64,000 nt of DNA, from contig OZ345367.1 in NCBI GenBank assembly GCA_977006965.1, forward strand, positions 186,001-250,000, written 5' to 3'. The position numbers were made by a program, and so were the translations under genes. Positions 18,752-28,900 of this stretch are shown one piece after another. The DNA comes from Phymatolithon calcareum. Taxonomy: Eukaryota > Rhodophyta > Florideophyceae > Hapalidiales. Below the pieces are notes generated by a model. The model was not told the DNA's origin, made no database searches, and saw only the letters and a program-made list of their open reading frames with translations. Position 1 is the first letter of the stretch, and every line of letters starts with the position of its first letter.

Positions 18752-21700
18752 GGGGTCCGGAGGCCAGGCCTCTGGACGTTCGGTCCTAGGTCTCCGTGCA
18801 TTGATTGCCAGGCTCACGTATTCGTGTATGGCGCACGTAATTTGCGTAACAAATATTTCTCTGAGCACACCTTCAGGGAGCGCGCTAGTGCATGCTCTCT
18901 GTCTTGCACGTTTCTCGATCAGATCGTGCGCGCTAGGGCTGAGAACGGCGTTGGTAGTCGCGGCGAACGGAAAGAACTGCACAGGCGGAATCCGATTCTT
19001 GAGAACAGGTGCGTACTTGGCGGTTTTTGCGTCATCTAATCGGACTAGTATTGACGTTGTGTCCTTCGTAGTCTGCGGAAGGTTGCATGGGGCATATGGG
19101 CTGGTGAACGTTACGTCTACCGCAACGTGGTTATTTAAATTCCCTGCCCCATGAGCACGTGGTTCGATGAGGAGGTCCGGTCGCCGCCGGGCCTCGCCAG
19201 TAACGCGTTTGGGTTCAAATGTGTATTTCATTTCAGACTGATTTCCTCCGTAGAGGATGTATGCGATGCTGCTCAGCAGGCTGTTGTGTCGTCTTGTGTA
19301 GCCAGTGCTCCCCCTGTTGCATACACTTGCGTGATCCCCGTAGACGTCAAGTCGTTGCGAGTCTTGTGAGTTACGTCTACGCTTCGAGATATCAATGTGC
19401 CGTCTTTTCCGCAAGGGGTTCTCGTTCCCATGCCGTGTGTATGTGGTACAGTAGGGACACCAAGTGGGGTGTTGCGGTGTTGAGGAGGGGAATAGGGGGA
19501 GGCGGAGACGCCGCTGTATCGTCGTTTTCCAGATGGCCGGTGTGAGCCTGGTTCGCATTCGGAGGCTTGGCGTCATGGTGAGAACTCTGCTGGCGTCCTC
19601 TGTGGCGTTCTGGAGCATATGCGCACGCAATGTTTGCAACTCATGGTGCTGGATTCCCGAGAAGCTAGTGGGGCGTGGGAAGTGCATGGGTCGGCGAGGC
19701 GGAAGAAGGGAATCAAATGACACGTTGTGAACGGCGTCGAGAAGGAATCTCTGTGTTGATGGGTTAAACCCATCAGATCTCCTGGCGGAAGATCGAGCTA
19801 GCAAGTTTGGAATCCAATATTTCGGATCGCTAGAGATATCCGCGACCTCAGAATGCATCTGGCTCATGACTGGATGAAGAGCGTCAATTGGAGAGTAAGG
19901 GGGTGCCTGTGCCAGAAGTTCAGTAACTAGCTCTGTCGTGTCCACAACGGAGGCAATGTAAGCGGCGTGCCGTGTGGTGGAGGAGGATAGAAGGCCCATT
20001 CCTGCTTTCCGAATGGGGAGGTGTAGTAGTCTTCTTGCCGTGGTACCAGCTGCGAGTTGTTCCACCGGAAGCCTATGCACATGAGCGAATCCCTCAGCGA
20101 AGATTTTGTCGAGCGTTTCACATGACAGCGCAAGTGGTGAAGGGGGCTGGCATCGGAGAGTGTAGACTACGTTAGGGTGGCTAGCACAGTATCGTTGCAG
20201 TCGGTAGCCGACCTGGGGGTGGCGTATCAGGGATATGTTCTCCAATAACTTCTGAACTTCCTTGGAGCGCGTATCAAGAGCGGCAGCTTCGTATCCGTCT
20301 GTGCCAATTGCGGCGCCAAACAGCGTAATTCCAGTATTCGGTTTCCTTTCAGAGTCCCATTGGAGGGCACAGGGAAGCTGACGCAGGTAGTCGCTCGTCA
20401 TTGTGGGCCACCATGCCCGGGTTTTGAGGAGGTTCAGTGTCAGGCCGTACTTGGCACACTCTTTCGCCAGCGTGCAGAGCACTGTGCGTGCGAGGTGCAC
20501 TGGGGCAACAATGGACCCATCGTCTGCGTACCAGACGTGGAGAGGGAGGTCGAATTGTTCTTGGAGAGAGTCGATCACTGGCTGCAGGACGAGGCAAAAG
20601 AGAAGCATACCTAGCGGGTCGCCCTGTTGTGTGCCCGCTTTGGACCATATGATGTCCTCGCCACAGAAGAGAGGAGAATCTTCGCTGTAGAGGTAATGGA
20701 CGAATCGGGCCAGCCTGGGGACATTAAGGATGACAGAGTCAAGAAACGTTTGTCGGCAGCAAGTATTGAAGGCGTTGGACAGGTCAACTGAAAGGAGGAC
20801 AAATGAAGGATCGTTCCCCAACTTGCGCACAACGTGCCGGGTGGAGTGCATGGCAGCTTCTATTCCACCTTTAGTGCCGACGGCGAGCTGGTGCTTGAGG
20901 TAAGCTTTCAGTTGGCCGCCGTTGGCAGCTTTCTTGGCCAAGATGCGACCGGCGAGGCGGCGGTAAACGTTCCCTATTGCTATGGGACGAAGCTTTCGTG
21001 GTCCCGCGTCACAATTTTCTTGTATTGCAATTAAGTTCGCTCCTGCAAGCATGGGAGCAGATGCGGTGGGGAGGCCTCCTTGTATCATCCTTTGCAGAAA
21101 AGGCAGGAGTGTGTTGCGCAATGTAGCCTCTGCAGAATTAGATATCCTGTCAGTGGCGTTAAAGGCAGCGCGCAGGACGGCGGGGTACAATCCATCAGGT
21201 CCGGCCCCGGAGCTAGGGTTGAATTTCGACAGGGCATTAGACACATCGTCCTGTGTGAGGATATATGACACCGGGAGTGCGTCAATGTCGTAAAGGCGGC
21301 CTCGTACGGGAGCTGGGGAGGAAGGATGTTTTTGACGTAGTACCGCTATGACGGCTGGGTCAGAGGTGGATGCCAGAGGCCTGTGGTCCAGTGTTTGGAG
21401 AGCCTTTGAGAGATCCCCGTTCAGGGCCTGGCGCGTGGCCTTCCGGATGCGGGGTGCAGTCACCCCACAGTCGCGATCTGTGGCGTCGGGGAGTGGGAGG
21501 GAGATAGTGCGGGCCGTACTAGAAGCTGCACTTTCATCCTTGAGCAGGCTGTGAAGTGAAGTCCAGGCTGCGGCCTTCACCATGTCGAGGCGGACTATGG
21601 ATACATCTTGTTGGGCGGACAGGGAGCGACGGTGCCTACCTTTGGGCGGTGAACGCCTGAGTGCGAGCTTTGGGATGGATAGGAGTGCATTGACTTGGTT

Positions 21701-22138
21701 TATGCCGTCGGAAGGTGATACAGCATTCAGGACTCGTCTCATTTGCATTGCAATAGCAACGCTTATCTCGCGTGCCGCAACAGCTCGGACAGAGGGTATA
21801 GTGCGTACTGTGGTGCGGAGAAGGGAAGTGGTGACGGGAATAGAAGTAGGGCAGGAGGAAGAGATAGGAAGGGCAGGGTTGGATGGGAAGTTCTGAGTGG
21901 GCGGGTTAGGGTTTCCGAGCTTCTCGTGGCTTCTTAGCGGCGCGTGTTCCAACGACGTCGTCCTCCTCCTCCACAGCTGGCATTGGGACGTCGGGGGACA
22001 CGAGGGCGGAGAATCGGTTTGAGGTGGACGCAGCCTGTGAGGGATCCGGGTGTACACCGATGGGAGGTGGTACGGGAGGTCCAGGCGGTTGGTTCGTGCA
22101 CCCTTGAGTGCCAGATTCAGCTGCAGCAATGGTCTCAA
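18743..22138 (-). CDS. non-LTR retrotransposon ORF2: reverse transcriptase plus endonuclease-like domain
   Basis: The open frame is 1131 codons. The reverse transcriptase occupies about residues 310-590: G-A-G-P-D-G-L, K-L-R-P-I-A-I-G-N-V-Y, V-D-L-S-N-A-F (first Asp at 452), Q-Q-G-D-P-L-G, and the catalytic Y-A-D-D at 537-540. Near the C-terminus, R-R-R-P-D-L-L-I followed by V-A-V-D-V-T-F-T-S-P fits the PD-(D/E)XK restriction-like endonuclease of R2/CRE/HERO-type elements, preceded by a possible C/H motif (G-D-H-A-S-V-C). There is no apurinic endonuclease at the N-terminus. The first in-frame ATG is at 21748, and the frame overlaps ORF1 by 233 nt in the +1 phase. Residues 1-77 overlap ORF1 and are probably not translated. 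Expression by reinitiation or frameshift is inferred. Confidence 0.85.
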   Translation of the reverse strand: MRPLLQLNLALKGARTNRLDLPYHLPSVYTRIPHRLRPPQTDSPPSCPPTSQCQLWRRRTTSLEHAPLRSHEKLGNPNPPTQNFPSNPALPISSSCPTSIPVTTSLLRTTVRTIPSVRAVAAREISVAIAMQMRRVLNAVSPSDGINQVNALLSIPKLALRRSPPKGRHRRSLSAQQDVSIVRLDMVKAAAWTSLHSLLKDESAASSTARTISLPLPDATDRDCGVTAPRIRKATRQALNGDLSKALQTLDHRPLASTSDPAVIAVLRQKHPSSPAPVRGRLYDIDALPVSYILTQDDVSNALSKFNPSSGAGPDGLYPAVLRAAFNATDRISNSAEATLRNTLLPFLQRMIQGGLPTASAPMLAGANLIAIQENCDAGPRKLRPIAIGNVYRRLAGRILAKKAANGGQLKAYLKHQLAVGTKGGIEAAMHSTRHVVRKLGNDPSFVLLSVDLSNAFNTCCRQTFLDSVILNVPRLARFVHYLYSEDSPLFCGEDIIWSKAGTQQGDPLGMLLFCLVLQPVIDSLQEQFDLPLHVWYADDGSIVAPVHLARTVLCTLAKECAKYGLTLNLLKTRAWWPTMTSDYLRQLPCALQWDSERKPNTGITLFGAAIGTDGYEAAALDTRSKEVQKLLENISLIRHPQVGYRLQRYCASHPNVVYTLRCQPPSPLALSCETLDKIFAEGFAHVHRLPVEQLAAGTTARRLLHLPIRKAGMGLLSSSTTRHAAYIASVVDTTELVTELLAQAPPYSPIDALHPVMSQMHSEVADISSDPKYWIPNLLARSSARRSDGFNPSTQRFLLDAVHNVSFDSLLPPRRPMHFPRPTSFSGIQHHELQTLRAHMLQNATEDASRVLTMTPSLRMRTRLTPAIWKTTIQRRLRLPLFPSSTPQHPTWCPYCTTYTRHGNENPLRKRRHIDISKRRRNSQDSQRLDVYGDHASVCNRGSTGYTRRHNSLLSSIAYILYGGNQSEMKYTFEPKRVTGEARRRPDLLIEPRAHGAGNLNNHVAVDVTFTSPYAPCNLPQTTKDTTSILVRLDDAKTAKYAPVLKNRIPPVQFFPFAATTNAVLSPSAHDLIEKRARQRACTSALPEGVLREIFVTQITCAIHEYVSLAINARRPRTERPEAWPPDPGD

Positions 22139-23078
22139 GAGACAGATCCTCGGAGCCTACTGGTGCGAGAGAACGGTGTAGAGCAGTGAGCGCGCTAATG
22201 AATCGGGGCTTGGGACGCCATTTGAGGTCACGGAGACGCGAGATCTCTCGCTGGACAGTTAGACGAAGGGTGGCTTTCCCGGCCTCGTTCAGAGCTCCGT
22301 TGGCCAGTGGTACAGATTTGGAAAAGACAGCGGCGGGAGTGATGACGTGGGGTAGAAAGCGATTATTTGCTTTTTTGAAATTTTCATAACATGTCGGGAT
22401 GTGAACGTGGGTGCCTTCGTCCGCAAGGACGTAGACGCCATCGCCCTCAGGGGCAGCGATGACAACAGTGGGGACAGAATGTAAGCCTCCCTGAGCGAGG
22501 GCAAGTCTGATCGCTGACGCTCGAGCGACAGGCTGTCCAGGGAAGCAGAGGTGTGAGATCGTGGGTTCGCGATCTCCGAAGGCCGTGGATGCAGCATTTT
22601 CAAAAGCATCAAGGTCGCGGCGGGACATGTGGGCGTTGTCCGGGATGTTGACAGGCTGCGCAGCCGTGTCAGGCGCAACAGGGACTGGGGGAACTGAGAA
22701 TGGGACAGTAGCGGTGGCAATCTGCGCCCAAGTTAGTTGCGCGTTGGCCGCGCGGGGTTGGTCGGGAGCGGGTGCACGAGGAGTCGGGCGGGCGTGAACG
22801 GCGTTGAGCATGGAGGCCCATGAGTCAACGACCGTCAACGCCGCGCCAACTGCCTCTGGATGACCACCCTGGCGGCGGGCCGTACGGGCGAAAGTGGACA
22901 CTGCAGCGGGGTCGTGGAAATCCGGGAGATTATCACCGAATTTGATACGCAGGTGGCTGAAGAATTGGAAGAATTCCGTGGTGAGAGCGAGGACGGTGTC
23001 AGCGGGGCTCGGGTGGGGGCGGGCGCCGAGCGCATGAGGAGCACGGGCGCCATCGCGGATGGCAGGGAGCTCGGGCAT
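21906..23078 (-). CDS. non-LTR retrotransposon ORF1 protein
   Basis: 390 aa, ATG at 23078. It is Ala/Pro-rich, with a low-complexity section at about 95-150 and a helical core at about 160-300 (M-S-R-R-D-L-D-A-F-E-N-A-A-S-T-A-F-G, L-T-V-Q-R-E-I-S-R-L-R-D-L-K-W). The acidic run E-E-E-D-D-V-V is followed by a basic tail (A-A-K-K-P-R-E-A-R-K-P) that could bind nucleic acid or act as a nuclear signal. No zinc knuckle or RRM is recognised. By position it is the ORF1 (RNA-binding chaperone) of the element. It ends inside the ORF2 frame. Confidence 0.75.
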   Translation of the reverse strand: MPELPAIRDGARAPHALGARPHPSPADTVLALTTEFFQFFSHLRIKFGDNLPDFHDPAAVSTFARTARRQGGHPEAVGAALTVVDSWASMLNAVHARPTPRAPAPDQPRAANAQLTWAQIATATVPFSVPPVPVAPDTAAQPVNIPDNAHMSRRDLDAFENAASTAFGDREPTISHLCFPGQPVARASAIRLALAQGGLHSVPTVVIAAPEGDGVYVLADEGTHVHIPTCYENFKKANNRFLPHVITPAAVFSKSVPLANGALNEAGKATLRLTVQREISRLRDLKWRPKPRFISALTALHRSLAPVGSEDLSLETIAAAESGTQGCTNQPPGPPVPPPIGVHPDPSQAASTSNRFSALVSPDVPMPAVEEEDDVVGTRAAKKPREARKP

Positions 23079-23110
23079 TCTGTCCAGTACAAAGAGCCGT
23101 CACCTCCTGG

Positions 23111-23358
23111 GCAGTAACTGTACTGTGCTGTACTGCAGTGACTGAAATTTCATGTTCAGTATAATTGCGAGTGCAGGTTTTGTGTACTGCATAAGCCGCA
23201 AACTCTCGTCGAGGACCGTCTGACCACATGTAAGGAAGCTTGCTGCAGCGTTTACCCTCATCTTGAAGTGCAGCTACCACAGTAGTATCCGTGTCCCCGT
23301 AATGACGAGGATGCGTATCCAGCCGCTCCTTGTTCTTCTTTTCCTAGCACTTGTAATC
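23111..23358. other. short gap at the retrotransposon 5' side
   Basis: Sequence between the approximate 5' end of the element and the stop of the next minus-strand gene. Nothing is recognised. The short repeat GTACTG-TGCT-GTACTG lies near 23120. Confidence 0.35.
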
Positions 23359-24123
23359 TCACATAACACTGCGATCTGCAACCGATGGAAGTGCACAATC
23401 AATACCGTATAGTAATGCCTGAGCGGATGGGGACGCAAAGGCTACACCTTGATTATCTGCAACCGAGATCCATACGACGGGTGTGGAGAATGATTCGATT
23501 GTCACTGCAGCTGCGTAGTATCTGGCGTCTGTCCTGATAGCAGATGCGTAAACCACAGTTGATTCAAATGCGTTCGGCCTTCGCGGGGATGAATTTATCT
23601 GCCTACTGCGAGTGAACACATGCAACCATCGTGATGTCGGTAGTTTGGGCGCACGGTCTCTGCACTGACACAAATCTGCACGATTCGTCACAGGATGTGA
23701 TTTAACGATGAGTTTGCCATTCCAATAATAAATATCAGGTGCGCTGGACACTCTCCCGTTCACGATTCGTACTTGGAAAAAACTTTCACTTTTTGCTGCT
23801 GCTTCGTCCAGCCAAGGCTGGCTTGAATAAACATCTGTGAAAATGAACGAAAGATAGAAGAAAAAACCGATGATGATGGCGCCAGAAGTCAGTTGACTGT
23901 CGCGAGCCTGATTGTAATATGCAGGAGCGTGGATTCGGATGACGTATAAGAGATCAGCGCTTCGCCACCATAAGCGAAGATTGGAGACGGCGGAGTTCGC
24001 GAACGCACAAGTAATGGACAACTGAGATGCTGTTTGGCTTGTCTGTGACTCCTGTTCTGAACAATATGAACCTCCGTACACCATCAACAAATCGGTCATC
24101 CATGTCGCCCCAATTGCCGCCAT
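23359..24123 (-). CDS. hypothetical membrane protein, two transmembrane segments
   Basis: 254 aa from the ATG at 24123; two or three other starts are possible, and an upstream exon is not excluded because the frame stays open about 30 nt upstream to a TGA. There is a hydrophobic segment near the N-terminus (M-A-A-I-G-A-T-W-M-T-D-L-L-M-V) and a strong one at about 82-98 (S-G-A-I-I-I-G-F-F-F-Y-L-S-F-I-F). The C-terminal 150 residues are soluble-looking, with several Cys and Tyr and a G-V-A-F-A-S-P-S-A-Q-A stretch. No family is recognised. The frame is intact in an area otherwise full of stops, which argues for a real, perhaps lineage-specific gene. Confidence 0.5.
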   Translation of the reverse strand: MAAIGATWMTDLLMVYGGSYCSEQESQTSQTASQLSITCAFANSAVSNLRLWWRSADLLYVIRIHAPAYYNQARDSQLTSGAIIIGFFFYLSFIFTDVYSSQPWLDEAAAKSESFFQVRIVNGRVSSAPDIYYWNGKLIVKSHPVTNRADLCQCRDRAPKLPTSRWLHVFTRSRQINSSPRRPNAFESTVVYASAIRTDARYYAAAVTIESFSTPVVWISVADNQGVAFASPSAQALLYGIDCALPSVADRSVM

Positions 24124-25986
24124 GCACACCAAGCCCGTTGATATTGTTCTCTTGATATTTCAATTTCTCTTGTTCACGGCATACTAAAATCGGTGGAAGT
24201 GCATAACCCGAGCTGCTTAATTGTGCCAGGGCCGAAAGGAGGGGAAATGGGATAAAATTTGAAACCGATTGCCACTGCGGGTGCGAAGAAAGCGGAAATT
24301 ATCCTCGCACTCTTAGACATAAGCCTATGTGAAGATCTAATTCCTCCTCTTTGCGAGATGCCACGCCTAAACCAACGAGCTGTCTTTTGAGACCGACTGA
24401 CTTCAATGATAATCTTGACGCGTCCTTCAAATTGACCACCTTCTCGAGAATAAGCAACCTCTCATAGAATTCAGCGCGATCGGGGGGAATTTTTTCTCCT
24501 TCCTCTTGTACATTGGCATATCTTCTCTCGGTGACAATGGTATGCAAAGCCGCAGACACGAGAAATTGAAATATCTTTTCATTTCTTGAGATCTTATTAC
24601 TGTCGCCGAACAGGGACAGATTCGTCCTGAAGATAGTGGGGACATGCCCAATGCGATACGCCGCAGGAGATGAAATCGAACCGATATAATTTTGTCGGCT
24701 GCACAGGCTTGTATTTCTTTCTTTTTTCTCGCCTTATTGCAGGATATCCGAGTTACACAAAGTGCACGTTACTCAACATCTAGGGGACCTCTAAGATGCT
24801 CCTGGACTTGATCCATTCTGGGTACTTGCGTAACTGCTTTCCGCGAGTACCGCCGCAGACCACTACACGGCGACATCCGTGTGTCCTCCGTATTTTATTG
24901 TATTGTATCAGCATTTCCCTAGGTGACGTTAGCAGCGCGTCGAGGACCCAAGTTTTCTCCATCCAATCGTATCCATTGCGACAGTACAGTAAGAGTTGTT
25001 CATCCAATTCTACTGGCCGCATTATCGAAGAGCGATTCCGCGGTTGGATTGACGTAATGGAGTAACATCTCGCAGACCGTTCAGTGCTCGTCATTCCATG
25101 CGATGAAATCGGGATTGAAGCAAGAACAAAGTACAGTAGTGTGGAAGAGGAAGTTGATACGCTATGCCCGTTAAATCGAAGGTGCATTGGCGAAGTTAGC
25201 GGTTCACGAACCTGTCGATACTTCATTTAACATGCTTTACTTTGCCAGCTGCGTCTTGCAAAAGCCATAGCCAATGCAAACGACTGCCCTTTGCTCACTT
25301 CAATGAACGGGCAGCAACCATTCCAAACGATTAAGAGTCCCTGATACCAATTTACGTGGCAATTGTTCGAGACATATTGATTTGGTGACCGCAAGTTCAA
25401 AATTGGCCCTTGATATCGTTCTTCGCCGCTTTGCAACATTCTTCTCGTAATATTCGCACAAACGGCCACGACAGTGTTCTCGGAACAGAAATTGAAGATT
25501 TATGTCCAGAGTCCAACTGTTATTTGCGAGCCCAGTCATGCTGACGCGCGACACTTTTACGTAATTTCTACAACAAAAAGGGGCCACGATGATCGTGGCT
25601 TCCGAGGACAGTTTTGAGAACTTCGGTAACCATCGCTGGCAAGCTCGTTAGCATTCGTACGTCCACGCCCCCTCAGGCTTACAGTACACGTGTGTGCTCA
25701 GTGGACGAGATTTCTGGGCGAACACCGGGAGCGCGAAGGCATGTCATACAAAATATTGGAAAAGCTTCAATTCCGAGAGGTGACGCTCACTCGGCCTCAT
25801 CATACCTTCCCGCCATCACCGCTTTTGAGCACGCGCATCGCCCCACCACCGGCCCACTGCCTCTCTCCGACATTAGCCAGCGGGCAACCTCGGTATACGG
25901 AAACTAACTTTGTTCAACACATCTTGCAACCACCGCCGATCCACACCCCAATACGCATCGCTGTGTCCAACGCCTCGCCCTCCGCG
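24124..25986. other. intergenic region upstream of the PRC2 gene
   Basis: No gene I can defend. Minus-strand frames at 24299-24559 (86 codons), 24780-25226 (148 codons, ATG start) and 25300-25587 show no family features. The last 300 bp before 25987 are C-rich and pyrimidine-rich, as expected of a promoter and 5' UTR. Confidence 0.4.
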
Positions 25987-28900
25987 ATGGCGGACGCGGA
26001 TGCGCCGTCGTTGAGGCGCACCTTTGAGGTAAGCTCCATATTTCTCGCCGTCTTCTAACCTTTTGTTCTTTGCGGCATCGTCTCTAACAGTCGTTCAATG
26101 CTCTTCTTCCACACAGAGAACTCTCAAGGAGTGCGAAACTGTTGGCGCTCGTCTTCGGAAACGTCCTCCGTTCATTCATAAGCATGTCGTTCGCGGCCGC
26201 TCCAAGGCAGCGCTTGAGGCTAACGCACCCGCCAGTCGCTGGCCGTCCGATAACGTTGTGATTCGCAGTCGCCAGCGCGGCTTCCACTGGTTCTTAACTC
26301 ACCGGAACCATACTTGCATGTTCTGTGAAGACCCATATAGACCTGGACGGTCCAGGCTCTTCGCCGGTCCGGAAGATATGGTTGCCCATCTTCGCGTGTT
26401 TCATCCGCAGTTCGACTACAAGCTCGAAATCGTTGATGGTTCTTGCTCCATTCTGGTTCGTATTCATCTCCTAACCTGGGAATGTCATTCTTTTAGATAA
26501 CCGTACATCTGACTCTTGGGTTGCTTTTCTATTTCTTGTAGATCAAGCTCACCAGGAAGGACTATGTTTATTTCCAAGAGCATCCTGAATTTCGGACGGG
26601 AGCTGAGCTCCTCTACTTTTCCCCGAAATTTTTGGCAAAATTCCCAAATTTTATCGTTCCTAAATCTTCCGTTGCGAAAAGTCGTCAGCGCATTGGTGCA
26701 CCATCGGAATGGGGACGAGAAGGTGATGATGATCATTTCATACTCATTGAGTCAACGGTTCCCAACCATCAAGTTTCTTATAATGTGGATCAAGACCTTG
26801 ATGAAACTGAAAATATAACTATTACTCCGGAGGAGAGAACTCGTCCGTCGAGGCCCAGTAACCCTCCAGCGCAGTCTGTTGCTCGACCGTCTGCACCACG
26901 TTTATCTCGACGACAGACAAGACTATCCGCTTCTGCATCGGGGAAAACAGGAAATGTGAATCGTGCCAGCGGGAAATCCAGTCGAGGTGCGGACGTTGCA
27001 TCACCTGCAAGTAACGATATATCTACCACGCCCTCCCCGCATAACTCTCCTATAGATCTTGATGAGCTTCCGGATGGCTTCCTGGACATGCAGAAGTCCT
27101 TAAGAATACAGGAAGAGAGAGCCAAAGCAAGGAAAGAGCGCAAGCAACCGCAGCGAGAGAATACTAAGAGGCAGAAGACATCAAATATTCAGCCCGAAAC
27201 TCCTGTTCAGAGGGCGTCGTCGCCCAGGGCGTTAGTGCCGACCATAACTGCTGCACAGGGCCCCCCTGTCACGCAGCAGAACCTACGAGAAGCTTCCGTT
27301 CGCACTGAAACCGGTTCCCGCTCGAACGAACCTTTAGATAATGCTCAAAAACAAGTTGTGCGCACTCCAGTTCGGAAGAAGGAGAGATCACCCTCGCCGA
27401 GCCCTGAAAGGCGTCCTTCGCGGAGGGGTTCGAGTTCTGTTACTCCAAATCCCGATGCTCGACCCAAGAGGGTCAGAACACCTCCTAAGAATTTGGATGC
27501 GGAAGGTACTAAGAAGAAAGGCGGCCCATCGAACCCGAAGTCGCGTCCGAAGAAGCGTGCTCGCAAGCAGGAGTATATTCCTCCCGAGCTAGGACCCCTT
27601 GTTATTCAACCGGGTCCAGTGCCTGTGAACGAGCAAGGTCTACCGCAACTAACCGAAAATTTTGTGAAAAATAAGTTGTATCATACCATCTTGAACCGCG
27701 AACTTATCGTTGAAGATTTCAACCGCGGTGATGATTCCGATGGCGAAGCGAAATTGGATGTGGACTGGCGACTCGAATTTAAGAATTTCCTACTGCACGA
27801 CTTCGTAGACATGTACGCGGTGGAGAAATTGTTCATGTCGCTGTGGAATCAGTTCGTTGTCAAGGAGCACACGATCGTCGGTGACCGTCATGTTTTCCCG
27901 GCTTTGCATGCATTTCTGGACACGTATGGCCCTGAAATTCGGCGGATGAAGTTCGAGTGTCTTTTCATGAGACACCTAACTGTTCTTTCGAATTGTGGGC
28001 TTGTCGATGCATCCGGCGTGTTTGAGCTATTGACGAAGTTGAGGAACATGGAGCCGGCCACCCAGCCCAATACTGACTTTATGTTTGCGATGCAGCTGTT
28101 GCGCAATGAGAACGTTGAACGTAGGACATACGGAATGTCTACGTGGGGGATGACTATGCCGGCGTCTCGTGATTTGGAAGGAGTTGACCATTTCAACACG
28201 GAAAGCCTTTTTCCGAAGGACAACCCTTACGCCAGTCACAATGTCGGTATGCCTGGAGAGGAAACGCTTCCCAACCGCGCGTCTGACTTTCCGTCCTCCC
28301 GTCCTGGCAGTGCAAGCGATTCGTCTTCTCGTCCTGAAAATGCCGCCGGTCCGTCTAATCGTGCTGGTCCCGCTGCCGAAGGCGTGCATGTTTCTTTGGT
28401 TGACGGTTCTTCTGCGGATCCGGCGGCCCACGGGGAAACGGGATTGATGAACCTCAATGAGCCCTCTGCCCATGTTGGACTTTTTAGCGGGCTCCCTTTG
28501 TCGCGCTTCAAGGGAGGACCCAGTTCTGGTCCCGGTGATGGCGCAGGGCCGATTGCGAACCCTTTTGACTCTCCCCGCCCTCTTGTTGCGAGTCCTTCCG
28601 CCCGCGTGGTGGGTTCTCCTAACATTTATCCGCGCACTGAAACGGCTGATAGGCTCCGTCCGCTGCACTTATGGGGCTCTTCTCGCTCGGCTGGCGACCC
28701 CCCGAATCGTCAAGATGATCAGTTGGTGCCTGTTATGGCCGCTGGCACTCCATCCTCTACGCGTGGGCGCACGCCTACTGTTGCAACCGGTGGTCCCTCT
28801 TCTCGGCTCGAACGCACTGCGAGGCGCGTGAGCCCTTCTGAGGCGGAAGGCTTTTCGGCAGTTCCGGGGACGGCGGGTGCGTCTGTTACGCCGTCGGTGT

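Larger units (their letters stand above)
18626..23110 (-). mobile_element. intact two-ORF non-LTR retrotransposon with restriction-like endonuclease
   Basis: About 4.5 kb on the minus strand: ORF1 (21906-23078), ORF2 with reverse transcriptase and a C-terminal PD-(D/E)XK-like motif (18743-22138), and a short 3' UTR of 63-bp tandem repeats. Neither ORF has an internal stop or visible frameshift, so this copy looks recent and possibly competent. No LTR is seen. The 5' boundary is approximate, and I could not find a target-site duplication by eye. GC is higher than in the flanking gaps. Confidence 0.85.

Noticed and set aside
21900-21915. CCCTAA-like string as telomeric repeat
   Set aside because: A single CCCTAACCC at the ORF1 stop is not an array, so it is coding sequence by chance.
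24780-25226. 148-codon minus-strand ORF with ATG
   Set aside because: No domain or plausible signal, and codon use is like the surrounding noncoding DNA.
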